This document shows positions 37,258-46,314 of a stretch of DNA of 64,000 nt, piece after piece. Both the position numbers and the translations under genes were made by a program. The notes under the pieces were generated by a model, which was not told the DNA's origin, searched no databases, and was given only the letters and a program-made list of their open reading frames with translations. Positions within the stretch are counted from its first letter, which is position 1. Each line of letters opens with the position of its first letter. The stretch is from Streptomyces violaceoruber. Its GTDB lineage: Bacteria > Actinomycetota > Actinomycetes > Streptomycetales > Streptomycetaceae. The stretch covers positions 72,763-136,762 of the forward strand of contig JODI01000024.1 of NCBI GenBank assembly GCA_000720805.1, written 5' to 3'.

Positions 37258-37320
37258 CGGCCGGCCCGTCGGATTCGTGACCGGGGCAAGCCCCTTCACG
37301 CGTTTGCCGGTGTACGTCGC

Positions 37321-38358
37321 TCAGGCGGCCAGGGGGTCCAGGACCAGGGGTTCGATCTTGCCCTCCAGCATGTAGCCCAGGCCCTGGGCGGCGCACACGT
37401 CCGGCCGTTCGGCGATGTGCACCGGCATGCCCGTCGCGTGCCGCAGCATCTGGTCGAAGCCCGGGAGCAGGGCGCTGCCGCCGACCATCATGATCCCGCG
37501 GTCGGCGAGGTCGGCCACCAGGTCGGGCGGGCAGTTGCGCAGCACCCGCCCGATGCCGTCGAGGACGGCGGTCAGCGGGGTCTCGATCGCGAACCGGATG
37601 GCGGCGGTGTCGACCTTGACGGAACGAGCGAGGCCGGTGGCGACGTCCCGGCCGTGGATCTCGGTGGACGCGGGGCCCTCGGCGGTGAGGCCGTTGCCGG
37701 AGAGGGCGAGCTGCAGCGGCCGTACGGACTGGCTGGGCAGCATCAGCTCGTGCTCGTGCCGCAGGTGCTGCACGATCGCGTGGTCCACGGCCTCGCCGCC
37801 GACGGGAATGCGCTCGGCGGTGACGATCGACCCGAGGGAGAGCACCGCGATCTGGGTGGCCGCGGCCCCGCACACCATGATCATGGTCGCCTCGGGCCGC
37901 TCTACGGGCAGCCCGCAGCCGACCGCGGCGGCGATGAGCGTGTCGACCAGCTCCACCCGGCGCGCACCGAGCCCGACGAGCGTCTCGATGGCGGCGCGCT
38001 GGGCCAGCGGGTCGGCGTCGTGCGGGGTGCAGGCGGCGGCCCGCAGCCGGGGCTTGCGGCGCAGCGCACGGCGGACCTTGTCGCCGAGCAGGTGCCGCAG
38101 CATGCGCTGAGCCATCTCGATGTCGACGACCGTGCCGCCGGAGACGGGCCTGACGACCCGGATGTAGTCCGGCGTGCGGCCCGTCATCTTCTCCGCGAAC
38201 TCGCCGACCGCGATCAGCGCACCGGTACGGGTGTTCACGGCGGCGGCGGACGGCTGGTCGACGACGAGCCCGGCCCCCTTCACGTACACCCGCGTCCTTG
38301 CCGCACCCAGGTCGACGGCGAAGTGGCAGCGGCGCAACTGCTCCAGACTGGCGGTCAT
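37321..38358 (-). CDS. mbl: MreB/Mbl-like bacterial actin
   Basis: The 345-residue protein starts at the ATG at 38358 (GGAGG site). Actin-fold motifs include phosphate-1 (FAVDLGAARTRVYVKG), the connect-1 region (VVRPVSGGTVVDIEMAQRML), phosphate-2-like VCGAAATQIAVLSLG, adenosine motif MMVGGSALLPGFDQML and connect-2. The phosphate-1 loop lacks the usual GT-N/T pattern (ARTRVY), as in the divergent streptomycete Mbl. The locus, a few genes from matB, matches the position of mbl in S. coelicolor as I remember it (SCO2451 near SCO2444). In streptomycetes Mbl supports spore-wall integrity with MreB. Confidence 0.8.
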   Translation of the reverse strand: MTASLEQLRRCHFAVDLGAARTRVYVKGAGLVVDQPSAAAVNTRTGALIAVGEFAEKMTGRTPDYIRVVRPVSGGTVVDIEMAQRMLRHLLGDKVRRALRRKPRLRAAACTPHDADPLAQRAAIETLVGLGARRVELVDTLIAAAVGCGLPVERPEATMIMVCGAAATQIAVLSLGSIVTAERIPVGGEAVDHAIVQHLRHEHELMLPSQSVRPLQLALSGNGLTAEGPASTEIHGRDVATGLARSVKVDTAAIRFAIETPLTAVLDGIGRVLRNCPPDLVADLADRGIMMVGGSALLPGFDQMLRHATGMPVHIAERPDVCAAQGLGYMLEGKIEPLVLDPLAA

Positions 38359-38559
38359 GGCAGGTCCTCCCGAGAGCACAGACCGTGGACCGCCGGGCGG
38401 CGGTCTCCTACGCATCCTGCGGGGACGGAGGAGGGGACGCGTCTTGTGGTGGGCCGGGCGGGGAGCGGCTGAACGGGGGTTTCTTGTCGTCCTGTCAGTT
38501 CGTCCTGTCAGTTCGTCCCGTCGGTTCGGGGTGCCGGTCGGGGGCGCCGGTCGGGAATG

Positions 38560-41500
38560 TCAGAGCGAGCGGGCGGCCTCCAGGAGCGGCGCGAGGGACG
38601 GGACGGTGATCTCACAGCCGGCTTCGCGCAGGCTCTGTTCCACGGTCGGATTGCGGGCCAGGCCGATGAAACCGAGGCCGGCCTGCTGGGCGGCGGTGAG
38701 TTCGGTGACCGTGGAGCCGATGAGTACGCCGGTGGGAGCGGGCGAGGCGGCAGAACCCAGGGCGCGCCGCAGGCAGTCGGGGTGGGGCATCAGCAGGCCG
38801 AGGTCGTCGGCGCGGCCGTGGACGCCGGCCAGGGGGAGGCGATACGGCTCCAGGTAGCGGCGGACGGCCTGTTCGCTGACGTCCGTGACGACCAGGACGC
38901 GGCGGCCGGCGCCGTGCAGGGTGCGTACCAGGGCGGGGGAGTTGTGGGTCGTGGGTGCGTCCGGTACGGCCCGCAGTTCGATCTCGTCCAGGCGCTGCCG
39001 CAGGAGCGGGCCGAGCGGGTCCCGGGCGAAGGTGCGCAGCACGTCCAGCGGGTGCACGAACACCTCCCGGCCGAGGCCGTCGGCGGTGGGCAGGGGCCGT
39101 CCCTCCAGGGCGTCGTCCGGGTGGCGGTGCTCGGTGACGACGGCCAGCAGTTCCAGCGCGGCCTCGCGGGCGGTCCGCGCCGAGTACAGCCGGGTGAGGG
39201 GACCGTCGAAGCCGAGCAGTACGGTCTCGGTCTCGCCGAGGATGTCGGACAGCGGGCGCGGCGCCGGTGCCGGCCGTTCCGGCACGGGTGACGGTGCCCC
39301 TTCCGGCGCCAGCCGCACGGAGCACGCCACCGACAGGCCCGGCACCGGCCACGACGAGCGCAGCTTCGAGTTGACCGCCCGCTGGGCCGCGCCCGCCCGG
39401 CGCAGGGGATGGCGTCGGGTGACCCGGCCCGCGGTGGCGAGCACATGGTCGAGCAGCGCCCGGGAGACCCGGGGCACCTCGCCGCGCACGAACGCGACCG
39501 GGTCCTCCACGTGCCACGACAGCTCCACGGCGGCGTGGAAGGCACCCTTGCCGGAGCTGGGCAGCGACACCTGGTGGACGGACTGCTGGGTGGTGAGGTC
39601 GACCTCGTAGTACGTCGTCGCCCTGGGCGGACGCCCGCCGTGCGGCTGGGCCGGGTTGAGGAGGGTGAGGGGGCCGTCGGGCTGGGTGTGCACGATGGCG
39701 GTGCGGCCGGGGGCGGGGATGCCGAGGGTGCGCAGGTCGTGGGTGATCAGGGGGCCGCGGACCAGGTCACGGTCGTCGGGCCGGGGCGCCGTGGGCGTCG
39801 GGAGGCAGTACCAGGCGATCGGCGGGGCGGGGTGCGGGCCGCTGCCGTGCAGCGGCTGGAAGCGCTGGGTGGTCAGGGCGGCGGAACTGCCCGCGAACTC
39901 GTCGTACAGGGCGGGCGGGACGACGACCAGGAGGTCGGAGGGCGTACGGTCCTGCAGGGCCGCCACCTCGGGCGGCGGGGTGGGCCCGTCCCAGAACGTC
40001 ACCTTGAGAGGCGGCGGGTCGGCCAGGGTGCCGAAGACGTCGGGGAGTCCGCGCAGGACGGCGACGAGGACGGGGAGCAGATAGGTGCCGGAGTCGGCGA
40101 GGACGACGTAGCCGTTGTCGCGGACCCGCACCTCGTGCTGGTGGGTGGCGCGGGTGCCCCGGGACAGGAACTCGTGCACCGCGTATTCGAGGGAGATACG
40201 GGCCTCGGGGCGGCCGCCCAGGTCGTCGGTCTCGAAGAGGATCGCGGGGCGGAACGCGGCGTGCCGGGCGGCCTCGCGGCGGTTCAACTCGGCGAGTTCG
40301 AGGGTGAGTTCCTCGCGGAGGGCGCGCAGGCGGGTGCGGGCCGCCCGGGCGGCGGGGCCGGGGACGCCGTCGAGGGGGTCGCCGTAGAAGAGGTCAACGG
40401 CCCGCTGGAGCCGGTCGCGGCGGTGTTCGGGGGGCTGGTCGGCTTCGTGGTGGCTGAGCTTCTCGCACAGGTCCACGTCGATGGGTTGGTCCGCCGCGTG
40501 CAGTGCGTACCCGTCGAAGAGGGCGACCAGGGTGCCGGGGTCGACGAGCCGGCGTACCTCGTCGGCCAGGGTGTCGATGACGTGCTGCACCTCGGCCGGC
40601 CCGGGCGGGTCGTCCCACAGGCCCTCGGCCAGCTCGGTGTAGGTCAGGCGCCGGCCGTGCCTCAGGAGCAGCATGCACAGCAGAGCCTGGCCGTCGCGCG
40701 AGGGCAGCGGCAGGGCGGAGCCCCGGCGGCTGACGCGCACCTCGCCGAGCAGGGTGAACCGGCGTGCCGCAAGGGGTTCGACGTGTGCGAACTCCTCGGC
40801 CGCGAAACGGGCGGGTTCGGGCAGGTCGCCGTCTGCGATCCGGTCCACCATGCGCCGGTACTCGGGTGGTGGCTCCGGCACCCGGCGGGCCAACTGCTGG
40901 AGCATCCCGTCGAATTCGCGGTAGTCCCACTGCGCGTCCTTGCCCAGGGACTCCTCGCCGAGGGCGAACCGGCTGATCAGCACGGTGCCGTCAGGCCGCA
41001 GCAGCAGACCCAGCTCGTCCCGCTGCCCGCGCACCAGTCCGCGTGCGTGCAGGGCCTCCAGTCCCGCCACGCCCTGATGGGCCACCCGGGCGAAGATCTC
41101 GAAGGGCAGCCGCGGCCGCTCCCCCTCCGCCATCTCCCGCAGGGTCACCCCGTCCACGAACTCCGCGACCAGATAAGGCTTCCCGCCTTCCACGCCGAAG
41201 TCCCGCACCCGCACCACGTACGGACTGTCGACCTCGGCCAGCGCGCCCGCCTCCCGCAGGAACCGCTCGCGATGCCGCTCCGCCTGCTTCGGGAAGAGGT
41301 GCACGATCACGTGGTCCCCGGTCCGCGTGTCCACGGCGTCCCACATCCGCTGCCCCGGGCCCCGCCGCTCGGCGAGCCGGTAGCGCCCTGCGACCAGCCG
41401 CTGCGGCCCGACCCCGCCCGGCCGTTCGCCCTCCCCCCGGTGCAGCTGTTCCGCCTCGTCCCCGCCCAGCCGCCGTACCGTCTCCTCGCTCACCGTCGCG

Positions 41501-43041
41501 AACACGGGACCCGTGCCGGACGTGCCGCCTGCCTCCGCCCGGAACTCCCCTGCGGCGAGGCCCGCCCGTTCGTCGATCAGGCCACCCACCCGGGCCAGGA
41601 ACTCCCGGGTCCGGCCCCGGGCCGTGCGGGGCAGGGAGCGCAGAAGCAACTCCCGTACCCCGGGCCGGTATTCGTAGGTCCCCGCCGGTCCCGGGACGGC
41701 CTGGAGCATGCCGCTGAGGATCACCTCGGCCAGATGCTGCGGGCGCGGGTCGCGGTCCACCGTGCGCTGGACGAGGCGCATCACCGGGACGGACGGCACG
41801 GCCAGCGCGAGGTGGCCGGCGAGCCGGAACGCCTCCGGGGACGCCGTCGCCCGGAACCGCAGCACCAGGTCTTCCGGTCCCAGCTCGCTCACGTCGGGAG
41901 CCGGTTCGGCGGGGTGTGCGGGGAGGTCCGGCAGCCAGGCCGCCGCCCCCGGGATCCGGCCGCCGCCCGGATCGGCCAGCAGCGTGGCCCAGTGGGCGAG
42001 CCAGGGCGCGTCCGGCTCCAGGACGGGGAGGGGGACGGCGGCCGGGGGCGCGGGCGCGGTCTCCGGGTCGTACGGCGTGAAGGCGAGCGTGGCGGAGGGG
42101 GCCGCCGCGGCCGGAGGGGTGAGCAGTCCCGGCTCGGCGGGCAAGGCGGTGGTAGGCCACAGGTGTTCGGGGAGCGGCTGGACCACCGCCAGCGGCATCC
42201 GGGCCGCCCAGTGGCGCAGCGTGCCGTACCAGCGGGCGCCCGCCTCGCCAGGACGCCACTGCGGGCCCATGCAGTCGCTGACGACCAGGGTGACCGTACG
42301 GCCGTCGTCGAGGGCCGGGACCTGCCGGGCGCGGCCGTCGGGGCCGGCCGGGTGCAGGCTGACGGTGCGGAAGATGCCCGACTGGGCGAGGACGGTGTGC
42401 AGTTCGCGGATCAGGGGGCGCCACACCGGCATCGTGGGGCCGGTGTCGTGCACGAGGTTCAGCCGCAGCCAGCGGTCGGGGGCGGGACGCAGCACCGGGA
42501 CCCACACCTCGGGGTGTGCGCCCAGCCGGGCGATCCGGTCGGCCGTCGCCCGCTCGTCCAGGACGCGGGCGCGCGGCGACGGCACCTTCCGCTTCAGGGG
42601 CCGCAGGGCGCGTTGCAGCGCCAGGGGGTGGGGCAGCATCGGCGGCGCGGGCGCGAGGAGGCGTGCGCCGCCGCCGACGGTGCCGGGGGTCCGTGGCGCC
42701 GGGGTGGGCAGGAGCAGGGGGACACGGCCGTCGTGACCCGCGGCGTGGGACGGGTCCGGGGGCCGCCGGGGTGGTGCGGACTCCGGCCGGGGCGGCGGCG
42801 GGACGGCGGCGGCGTCCGGCGCCGGGGGTGTGGTCCCGGACTGTTCACCCGCAGCCTTCGGTCCTCCCTCCGTACGCTCCATCTGCTCTGCCAGCCACAG
42901 CAGTTCGGCCAGCTCGCGGGGCGTCGGTCCGTCGGATCCGGTCGCGGCGGCCAGGACGGCGGACAGCCGGGCGACGGGGGAGGCGTCAGCGGCCGCGGTG
43001 GAAGCGTCCGTCGTGAGAGCGTCCTCCGTCTCAGAAGCCAT
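38560..43041 (-). CDS. Giant SAV_2336-type multidomain protein: vWA-like region, pseudokinase, SARP-like domain, degenerate HAD domain
   Basis: The 1493-residue cytosolic protein is unusually modular. Residues about 150-540 form the SAV_2336-type N-terminal region with a vWA-like core (LNLVHDTGPTMPVWRP ... TLVVSDCMGPQW). Residues about 565-750 are kinase-like (LVAGRYRLAERRGPGQRMW ...), but HRD is replaced by RGQ (Gln673), the VAVK lysine by His, and DFG by SRF. A winged helix plus BTAD-like helical repeat (about 757-920) resembles SARP regulators. After an uncharacterised beta-rich stretch, about 1265-1493 is a HAD fold in which the nucleophile Asp is Gly1277 (LLGFDGPL). The gene overlaps MoxR by 11 bp and belongs with the trypsin/VMAP-C and Trypco1 genes. 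Confidence 0.85.
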   Translation of the reverse strand: MASETEDALTTDASTAAADASPVARLSAVLAAATGSDGPTPRELAELLWLAEQMERTEGGPKAAGEQSGTTPPAPDAAAVPPPPRPESAPPRRPPDPSHAAGHDGRVPLLLPTPAPRTPGTVGGGARLLAPAPPMLPHPLALQRALRPLKRKVPSPRARVLDERATADRIARLGAHPEVWVPVLRPAPDRWLRLNLVHDTGPTMPVWRPLIRELHTVLAQSGIFRTVSLHPAGPDGRARQVPALDDGRTVTLVVSDCMGPQWRPGEAGARWYGTLRHWAARMPLAVVQPLPEHLWPTTALPAEPGLLTPPAAAAPSATLAFTPYDPETAPAPPAAVPLPVLEPDAPWLAHWATLLADPGGGRIPGAAAWLPDLPAHPAEPAPDVSELGPEDLVLRFRATASPEAFRLAGHLALAVPSVPVMRLVQRTVDRDPRPQHLAEVILSGMLQAVPGPAGTYEYRPGVRELLLRSLPRTARGRTREFLARVGGLIDERAGLAAGEFRAEAGGTSGTGPVFATVSEETVRRLGGDEAEQLHRGEGERPGGVGPQRLVAGRYRLAERRGPGQRMWDAVDTRTGDHVIVHLFPKQAERHRERFLREAGALAEVDSPYVVRVRDFGVEGGKPYLVAEFVDGVTLREMAEGERPRLPFEIFARVAHQGVAGLEALHARGLVRGQRDELGLLLRPDGTVLISRFALGEESLGKDAQWDYREFDGMLQQLARRVPEPPPEYRRMVDRIADGDLPEPARFAAEEFAHVEPLAARRFTLLGEVRVSRRGSALPLPSRDGQALLCMLLLRHGRRLTYTELAEGLWDDPPGPAEVQHVIDTLADEVRRLVDPGTLVALFDGYALHAADQPIDVDLCEKLSHHEADQPPEHRRDRLQRAVDLFYGDPLDGVPGPAARAARTRLRALREELTLELAELNRREAARHAAFRPAILFETDDLGGRPEARISLEYAVHEFLSRGTRATHQHEVRVRDNGYVVLADSGTYLLPVLVAVLRGLPDVFGTLADPPPLKVTFWDGPTPPPEVAALQDRTPSDLLVVVPPALYDEFAGSSAALTTQRFQPLHGSGPHPAPPIAWYCLPTPTAPRPDDRDLVRGPLITHDLRTLGIPAPGRTAIVHTQPDGPLTLLNPAQPHGGRPPRATTYYEVDLTTQQSVHQVSLPSSGKGAFHAAVELSWHVEDPVAFVRGEVPRVSRALLDHVLATAGRVTRRHPLRRAGAAQRAVNSKLRSSWPVPGLSVACSVRLAPEGAPSPVPERPAPAPRPLSDILGETETVLLGFDGPLTRLYSARTAREAALELLAVVTEHRHPDDALEGRPLPTADGLGREVFVHPLDVLRTFARDPLGPLLRQRLDEIELRAVPDAPTTHNSPALVRTLHGAGRRVLVVTDVSEQAVRRYLEPYRLPLAGVHGRADDLGLLMPHPDCLRRALGSAASPAPTGVLIGSTVTELTAAQQAGLGFIGLARNPTVEQSLREAGCEITVPSLAPLLEAARSL

Positions 43042-44053
43042 CGCCGTCCGCCGTCGCGCTCAGGTACGGCATCAGCTGCTCGGCCAGCTCGTCGCGGGAG
43101 TCGGCGTCGAGGCCGGCGACCCCGGTGAGGTAGAGGGCGTTGAGCAGTTGGTCGGTGGCGAGTTCGCCGCCGCCCGCGCGCTCCAGGAAGCGGGTGATCA
43201 GGGCCTCGGCCTCACCGTCGGGGGTGCCGAGGTGGGCGCGGACGATGTCGGTGAGCCGGTCCCGGTCCGGGCGGCGCAGCTTGAGGCGGACGCAACGGCG
43301 CAGAAAGGCGGGCGGGAACTCGCGTTCGCCGTTGCTGGTCAGGACGACGAACGGGAAGGCGCGGCAGCGGACCCGGCCGCGGGAGAGGGTGACGGGGGTG
43401 TCCGTGCCGTCGGCGAGGACCTCGGCGCCGCCCTCGCCGGCCAGGTGGCGGGCCGCGCGGACCAGTTCGGGGATCTCGTACTGCCCCTCCTCGAGGACGT
43501 TCAGGAGGTCGTTGGGCAGGTCGAGGTCGCTCTTGTCGATCTCGTCGACGAGGAGGGCGCGCGGACGGTCGTAGGGGAGCAGCGCCGTGCCGAGCGGGCC
43601 GAGACGGAGGTGGTCGGCCACGCCGCCCGATCCGGGGTGGTGGTTTCCCGGTCCGGGCCGGGCGGCGTACAGGCGGGACAGCGGGTCGTACTGGTAGAGG
43701 CCGTCGGCGAGGGTGCTGCGGCTGGTGATGTTCCAGCGCAGGACCGGGCCGAGTCGCAGCTCGCGCGCGACGGCGTACGCCAGGGACGACTTGCCGGTGC
43801 CGGGCGGGCCGGTGACCAGCAGCGGGCGGCGCAGGCACAGGGCCGCGTTGACGAGCTGGACGCTCTCGGGCGTGGCGACGTACGTCCGCGCGCGGTGTGC
43901 GCGGTCCGGGGAGACGGCGGCCTCGTCGTCGGCGTCGGCGGGCGCCGGCAGCGCGGGACCGCCGTCGAAGGCCCGCCACGGGGGCGGTGCGGGCAGCTCG
44001 TCGATGCCGTCGTGCGGCTCGTTCCTGCCGGTGTAGACGGACCAGTGCGCCAT
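43031..44053 (-). CDS. MoxR-type AAA+ ATPase
   Basis: The 340-residue protein has Walker A (LLVTGPPGTGKSSLAYAV, about residues 79-96), Walker B (ALLVDEIDKSDLDLPNDLLNVLE), sensor 1 (PFVVLTSNGEREFPPAFLRRCV) with the arginine finger, and a C-terminal lid of helices. This is the MoxR class that remodels partners with vWA proteins. It follows the protease gene by 73 bp and overlaps the giant SAV_2336-type gene by 11 bp, so it is probably the NTPase switch of that system. Confidence 0.92.
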   Translation of the reverse strand: MAHWSVYTGRNEPHDGIDELPAPPPWRAFDGGPALPAPADADDEAAVSPDRAHRARTYVATPESVQLVNAALCLRRPLLVTGPPGTGKSSLAYAVARELRLGPVLRWNITSRSTLADGLYQYDPLSRLYAARPGPGNHHPGSGGVADHLRLGPLGTALLPYDRPRALLVDEIDKSDLDLPNDLLNVLEEGQYEIPELVRAARHLAGEGGAEVLADGTDTPVTLSRGRVRCRAFPFVVLTSNGEREFPPAFLRRCVRLKLRRPDRDRLTDIVRAHLGTPDGEAEALITRFLERAGGGELATDQLLNALYLTGVAGLDADSRDELAEQLMPYLSATADGDGF

Positions 44054-44126
44054 GGGATGGTCTCCGGGCTCCTTCTTGCTGGTGGGGGTGGTGTGCGGGG
44101 ATCGGGGGGCTCGGTCCCGGGGCGGC

Positions 44127-45845
44127 TCACGTCACCGGGGAACGGACGTGGGCGGTGGTGTCGTGCGGGTCGGTGAAGCAGCGCGGGTCGTCCCACAGCA
44201 GCTGGATGTCGCGGGCCCAGTGGCCGTCCTCCGCGTCGGCCTCCTCGCGCAGGGTCAGGACGTGCCGGGGGAGTTCGGCCGGCGGCACGTGGGCGAGGCG
44301 GGCGTCCAGCTCGTCCAGGAACGACTTGCCGGTGCAGCCGGCGGCCGTACCCCCGCAGTCCGTCTTCTGGTCGGCCTGGCCGGCGCCGCAGCCGCTGCGC
44401 GACCATACGATCACGGGGGCCGGAGCGGTCAGCGAGGTGTGGAAGTGCGGGCGGGTGCGGGCCGTGGCCGGGGCAGCGCCGAAGCCGGCGAGGCAGGCGT
44501 CGAGCTTGCGCAGCAGCATCCGGAGCTGCCCGGGTTCCTCGGTACCGGCGCACTCGACGCGGTGCACCCGTACGCCCGGGGAGGAGTCGAGGCGCTTCCA
44601 GACGCGGGTCAGGACGTGCCGCGTGCTGGTCTTGCGGCGGGCGTGGTCGGTGACGACGAGCGGGTAGAGACAGCCGAGCGGAGTGGCGTCGTCAGGGGCG
44701 CTCTCCCAGCGGTCGACCGGCCAGTCGAGCCAGTCCCGGGGCAGCGCGAACGTGATCAACTCGTCCGCGCCGGGCGTCAGATAGCGGAACGCCTCCTCGA
44801 TCCGGTCCTGGACATAGGCCCGCAGCCGGGCGTGCGGAACCGTGTCCGAGTCGACCGGATGGCGACGCCCCGCGCTGTACGCGGACACCTCCACGCGGAC
44901 CCGGTCGTCGCCGGCGCCGCTGTGGGCCAGTTCGACCAGGATGGGCGACCAGTCGGGGGCCTGCGGCTCCGCGGGCGCGGGAGACCGGAACAGGGCGTCC
45001 AGCCGGGCCTGCAGCCGGTCGGTGAAACGGGTGACCGTTCCGGCGGCGCCGGGGCCGTCGAGTTCGCACAGCACGAACAGCGCCGCCGACCGGAGCGAGT
45101 CGAAGCCCTCCTCGGGCGGCAGCGGGTCGAAACGGTCGGCGGCCGCCGTGTACAGCCGTACGGGGTCGCAGTCCAGGCCGGCCCGGACCGCCCGCTCCAC
45201 CAGTTCGCGCAGCCGCGCCCGGTCGGCGGTGGCGTGGTCCGAGGTGGGGACCATGCCCTCCAGCTCGGGCCAGTACCGGACCATGACCTCGGTCGGCATC
45301 ATCCGGCCGTTGCGTACGCCCGGGGCGCCCTCCGCCGTGACCATGCCGACGACCTCGCCGGTGTCGACGAGGGTGACCGCCGACCCGCTGAACCCGGGGG
45401 CGAGCGGCTGTCCGCCCGGCTGCCAGGCCTCCAGCTGGATCCACTCCCGGTTGATCAACTGGGGTGCGGTGATGCGGTACTCGGCGAGCGTGCCCTCGTC
45501 GAAGCCGACGGGGAAGCCGTACACGACGAGCTTGCGGGGAGCCGTCACGCCATGGGCCGTGTCGACGGGGGCCAGCGCGGCCGGGGCGATCGGCATCTCC
45601 CGGTCCAGCTCCAGGACCGCCAGGTCCCCCGGGTCGGTGTCGCCGCCCGCCCAGCCGCCGTGGGCGACCACCCGGGCCGGGACGGCGGGCGAGCCGGGGC
45701 GCTCGGTGAACGTCACGGTCAGCCCCGCGCCCGCCCGCCGCACGACATGGGCGCAGGTCAGCACCTTGCTCGGGGAAACGAGGAAGCCTGCCCCGGCGAC
45801 CTCGCCCCCGCACTCGATCCGGGCGTGCCATTCGGCGCTGTTCAT
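44127..45845 (-). CDS. Trypsin-like serine protease fused to a VMAP-C-type domain
   Basis: The 572-residue protein has an N-terminal trypsin-fold domain (residues 1-190) with His33 (TCAHVV), Asp74 (GDLAVLEL) and Ser153 (GFSGSAV) as the triad. There is no signal peptide, so it is intracellular. A helical middle (about 205-280) is followed by a C-terminal domain (about 300-572) with ELITFALPRDWLDWPVDRWE, VTDHARRK and RPHFHTS...VIVWSRSG. This matches the VMAP-C (vWA-MoxR-associated protein) type. It overlaps the Trypco1-type gene by ATGA. In the conflict systems described by Kaur, Burroughs, Iyer and Aravind such proteases are triggered by the MoxR/vWA module. Confidence 0.88.
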   Translation of the reverse strand: MNSAEWHARIECGGEVAGAGFLVSPSKVLTCAHVVRRAGAGLTVTFTERPGSPAVPARVVAHGGWAGGDTDPGDLAVLELDREMPIAPAALAPVDTAHGVTAPRKLVVYGFPVGFDEGTLAEYRITAPQLINREWIQLEAWQPGGQPLAPGFSGSAVTLVDTGEVVGMVTAEGAPGVRNGRMMPTEVMVRYWPELEGMVPTSDHATADRARLRELVERAVRAGLDCDPVRLYTAAADRFDPLPPEEGFDSLRSAALFVLCELDGPGAAGTVTRFTDRLQARLDALFRSPAPAEPQAPDWSPILVELAHSGAGDDRVRVEVSAYSAGRRHPVDSDTVPHARLRAYVQDRIEEAFRYLTPGADELITFALPRDWLDWPVDRWESAPDDATPLGCLYPLVVTDHARRKTSTRHVLTRVWKRLDSSPGVRVHRVECAGTEEPGQLRMLLRKLDACLAGFGAAPATARTRPHFHTSLTAPAPVIVWSRSGCGAGQADQKTDCGGTAAGCTGKSFLDELDARLAHVPPAELPRHVLTLREEADAEDGHWARDIQLLWDDPRCFTDPHDTTAHVRSPVT

Positions 45846-46252
45846 GAGGACGGGCTGGGCTCCGGGACGGACGGGGACGGGTGGCTCACCGGTGGAGCAG
45901 TGGTTGCCTCCGCACCCGCCCCCGGCGCCTCAGCGGGCGCCGCTCCGGGCGACCAGGTCAGCTTCACCACCAGATGGCCTTCCGCCGTCCCCTTCGCGAT
46001 GATCGCGCCGGTCTCGGCGGACAGCTTCACCCCGAACTCGATCTCGACCCCGTCCGGCCGCAGCGAGCCGTCCCGGAAGACGCGGAGCGCCGAGGACGCG
46101 GCCGCGCGCACCCCTTCCAGGGCGTCTTCGAAGGTGCGGGCCGCCTGGACCGTACCGTTCCGGGAGACCAGTCTGGAGCCCGACCGCTCCTCGACGGCCT
46201 CGACCGACACCACGGCACCTTCGTCGGTCCTGAACTCCACCAAGCGTTCCAC
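45842..46252 (-). CDS. Trypco1 / CU044_2847-type protease-associated protein
   Basis: A protein of about 136 residues, taken from the GTG at 46252 (GGGGG 4 nt upstream; VERLVEF is the normal family beginning). An ATG at 46312 is open but has no ribosome site and nearly abuts the carboxyltransferase stop. The domain is beta-rich: LVEFRTDEGAVVSVEAVEE, ALEGVRAAASSALRVF, VEIEFGVKLSAETGAIIAKGTAEGHLVVKLTW. This is the CU044_2847 or trypsin-co-occurring domain 1. The C-terminus is a Pro/Ser/Ala tail. It overlaps the protease gene by 4 bp, and family members are usually found with such proteases, possibly as substrate or regulator. Confidence 0.82.
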   Translation of the reverse strand: MERLVEFRTDEGAVVSVEAVEERSGSRLVSRNGTVQAARTFEDALEGVRAAASSALRVFRDGSLRPDGVEIEFGVKLSAETGAIIAKGTAEGHLVVKLTWSPGAAPAEAPGAGAEATTAPPVSHPSPSVPEPSPSS

Positions 46253-46314
46253 GGCGCCCCCGTTGTCACGTCGCGCTTTTCTCACTGCTCTCGCAGCACT
46301 GAGCATCCCCATTG

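Noticed and set aside
39409..43128. A 1239-codon plus-strand frame opposite the giant SAV_2336-type gene
   Set aside because: Composition is a third-position shadow (V/Q/G/R-rich) with no motif, while the minus strand shows conserved domain blocks.
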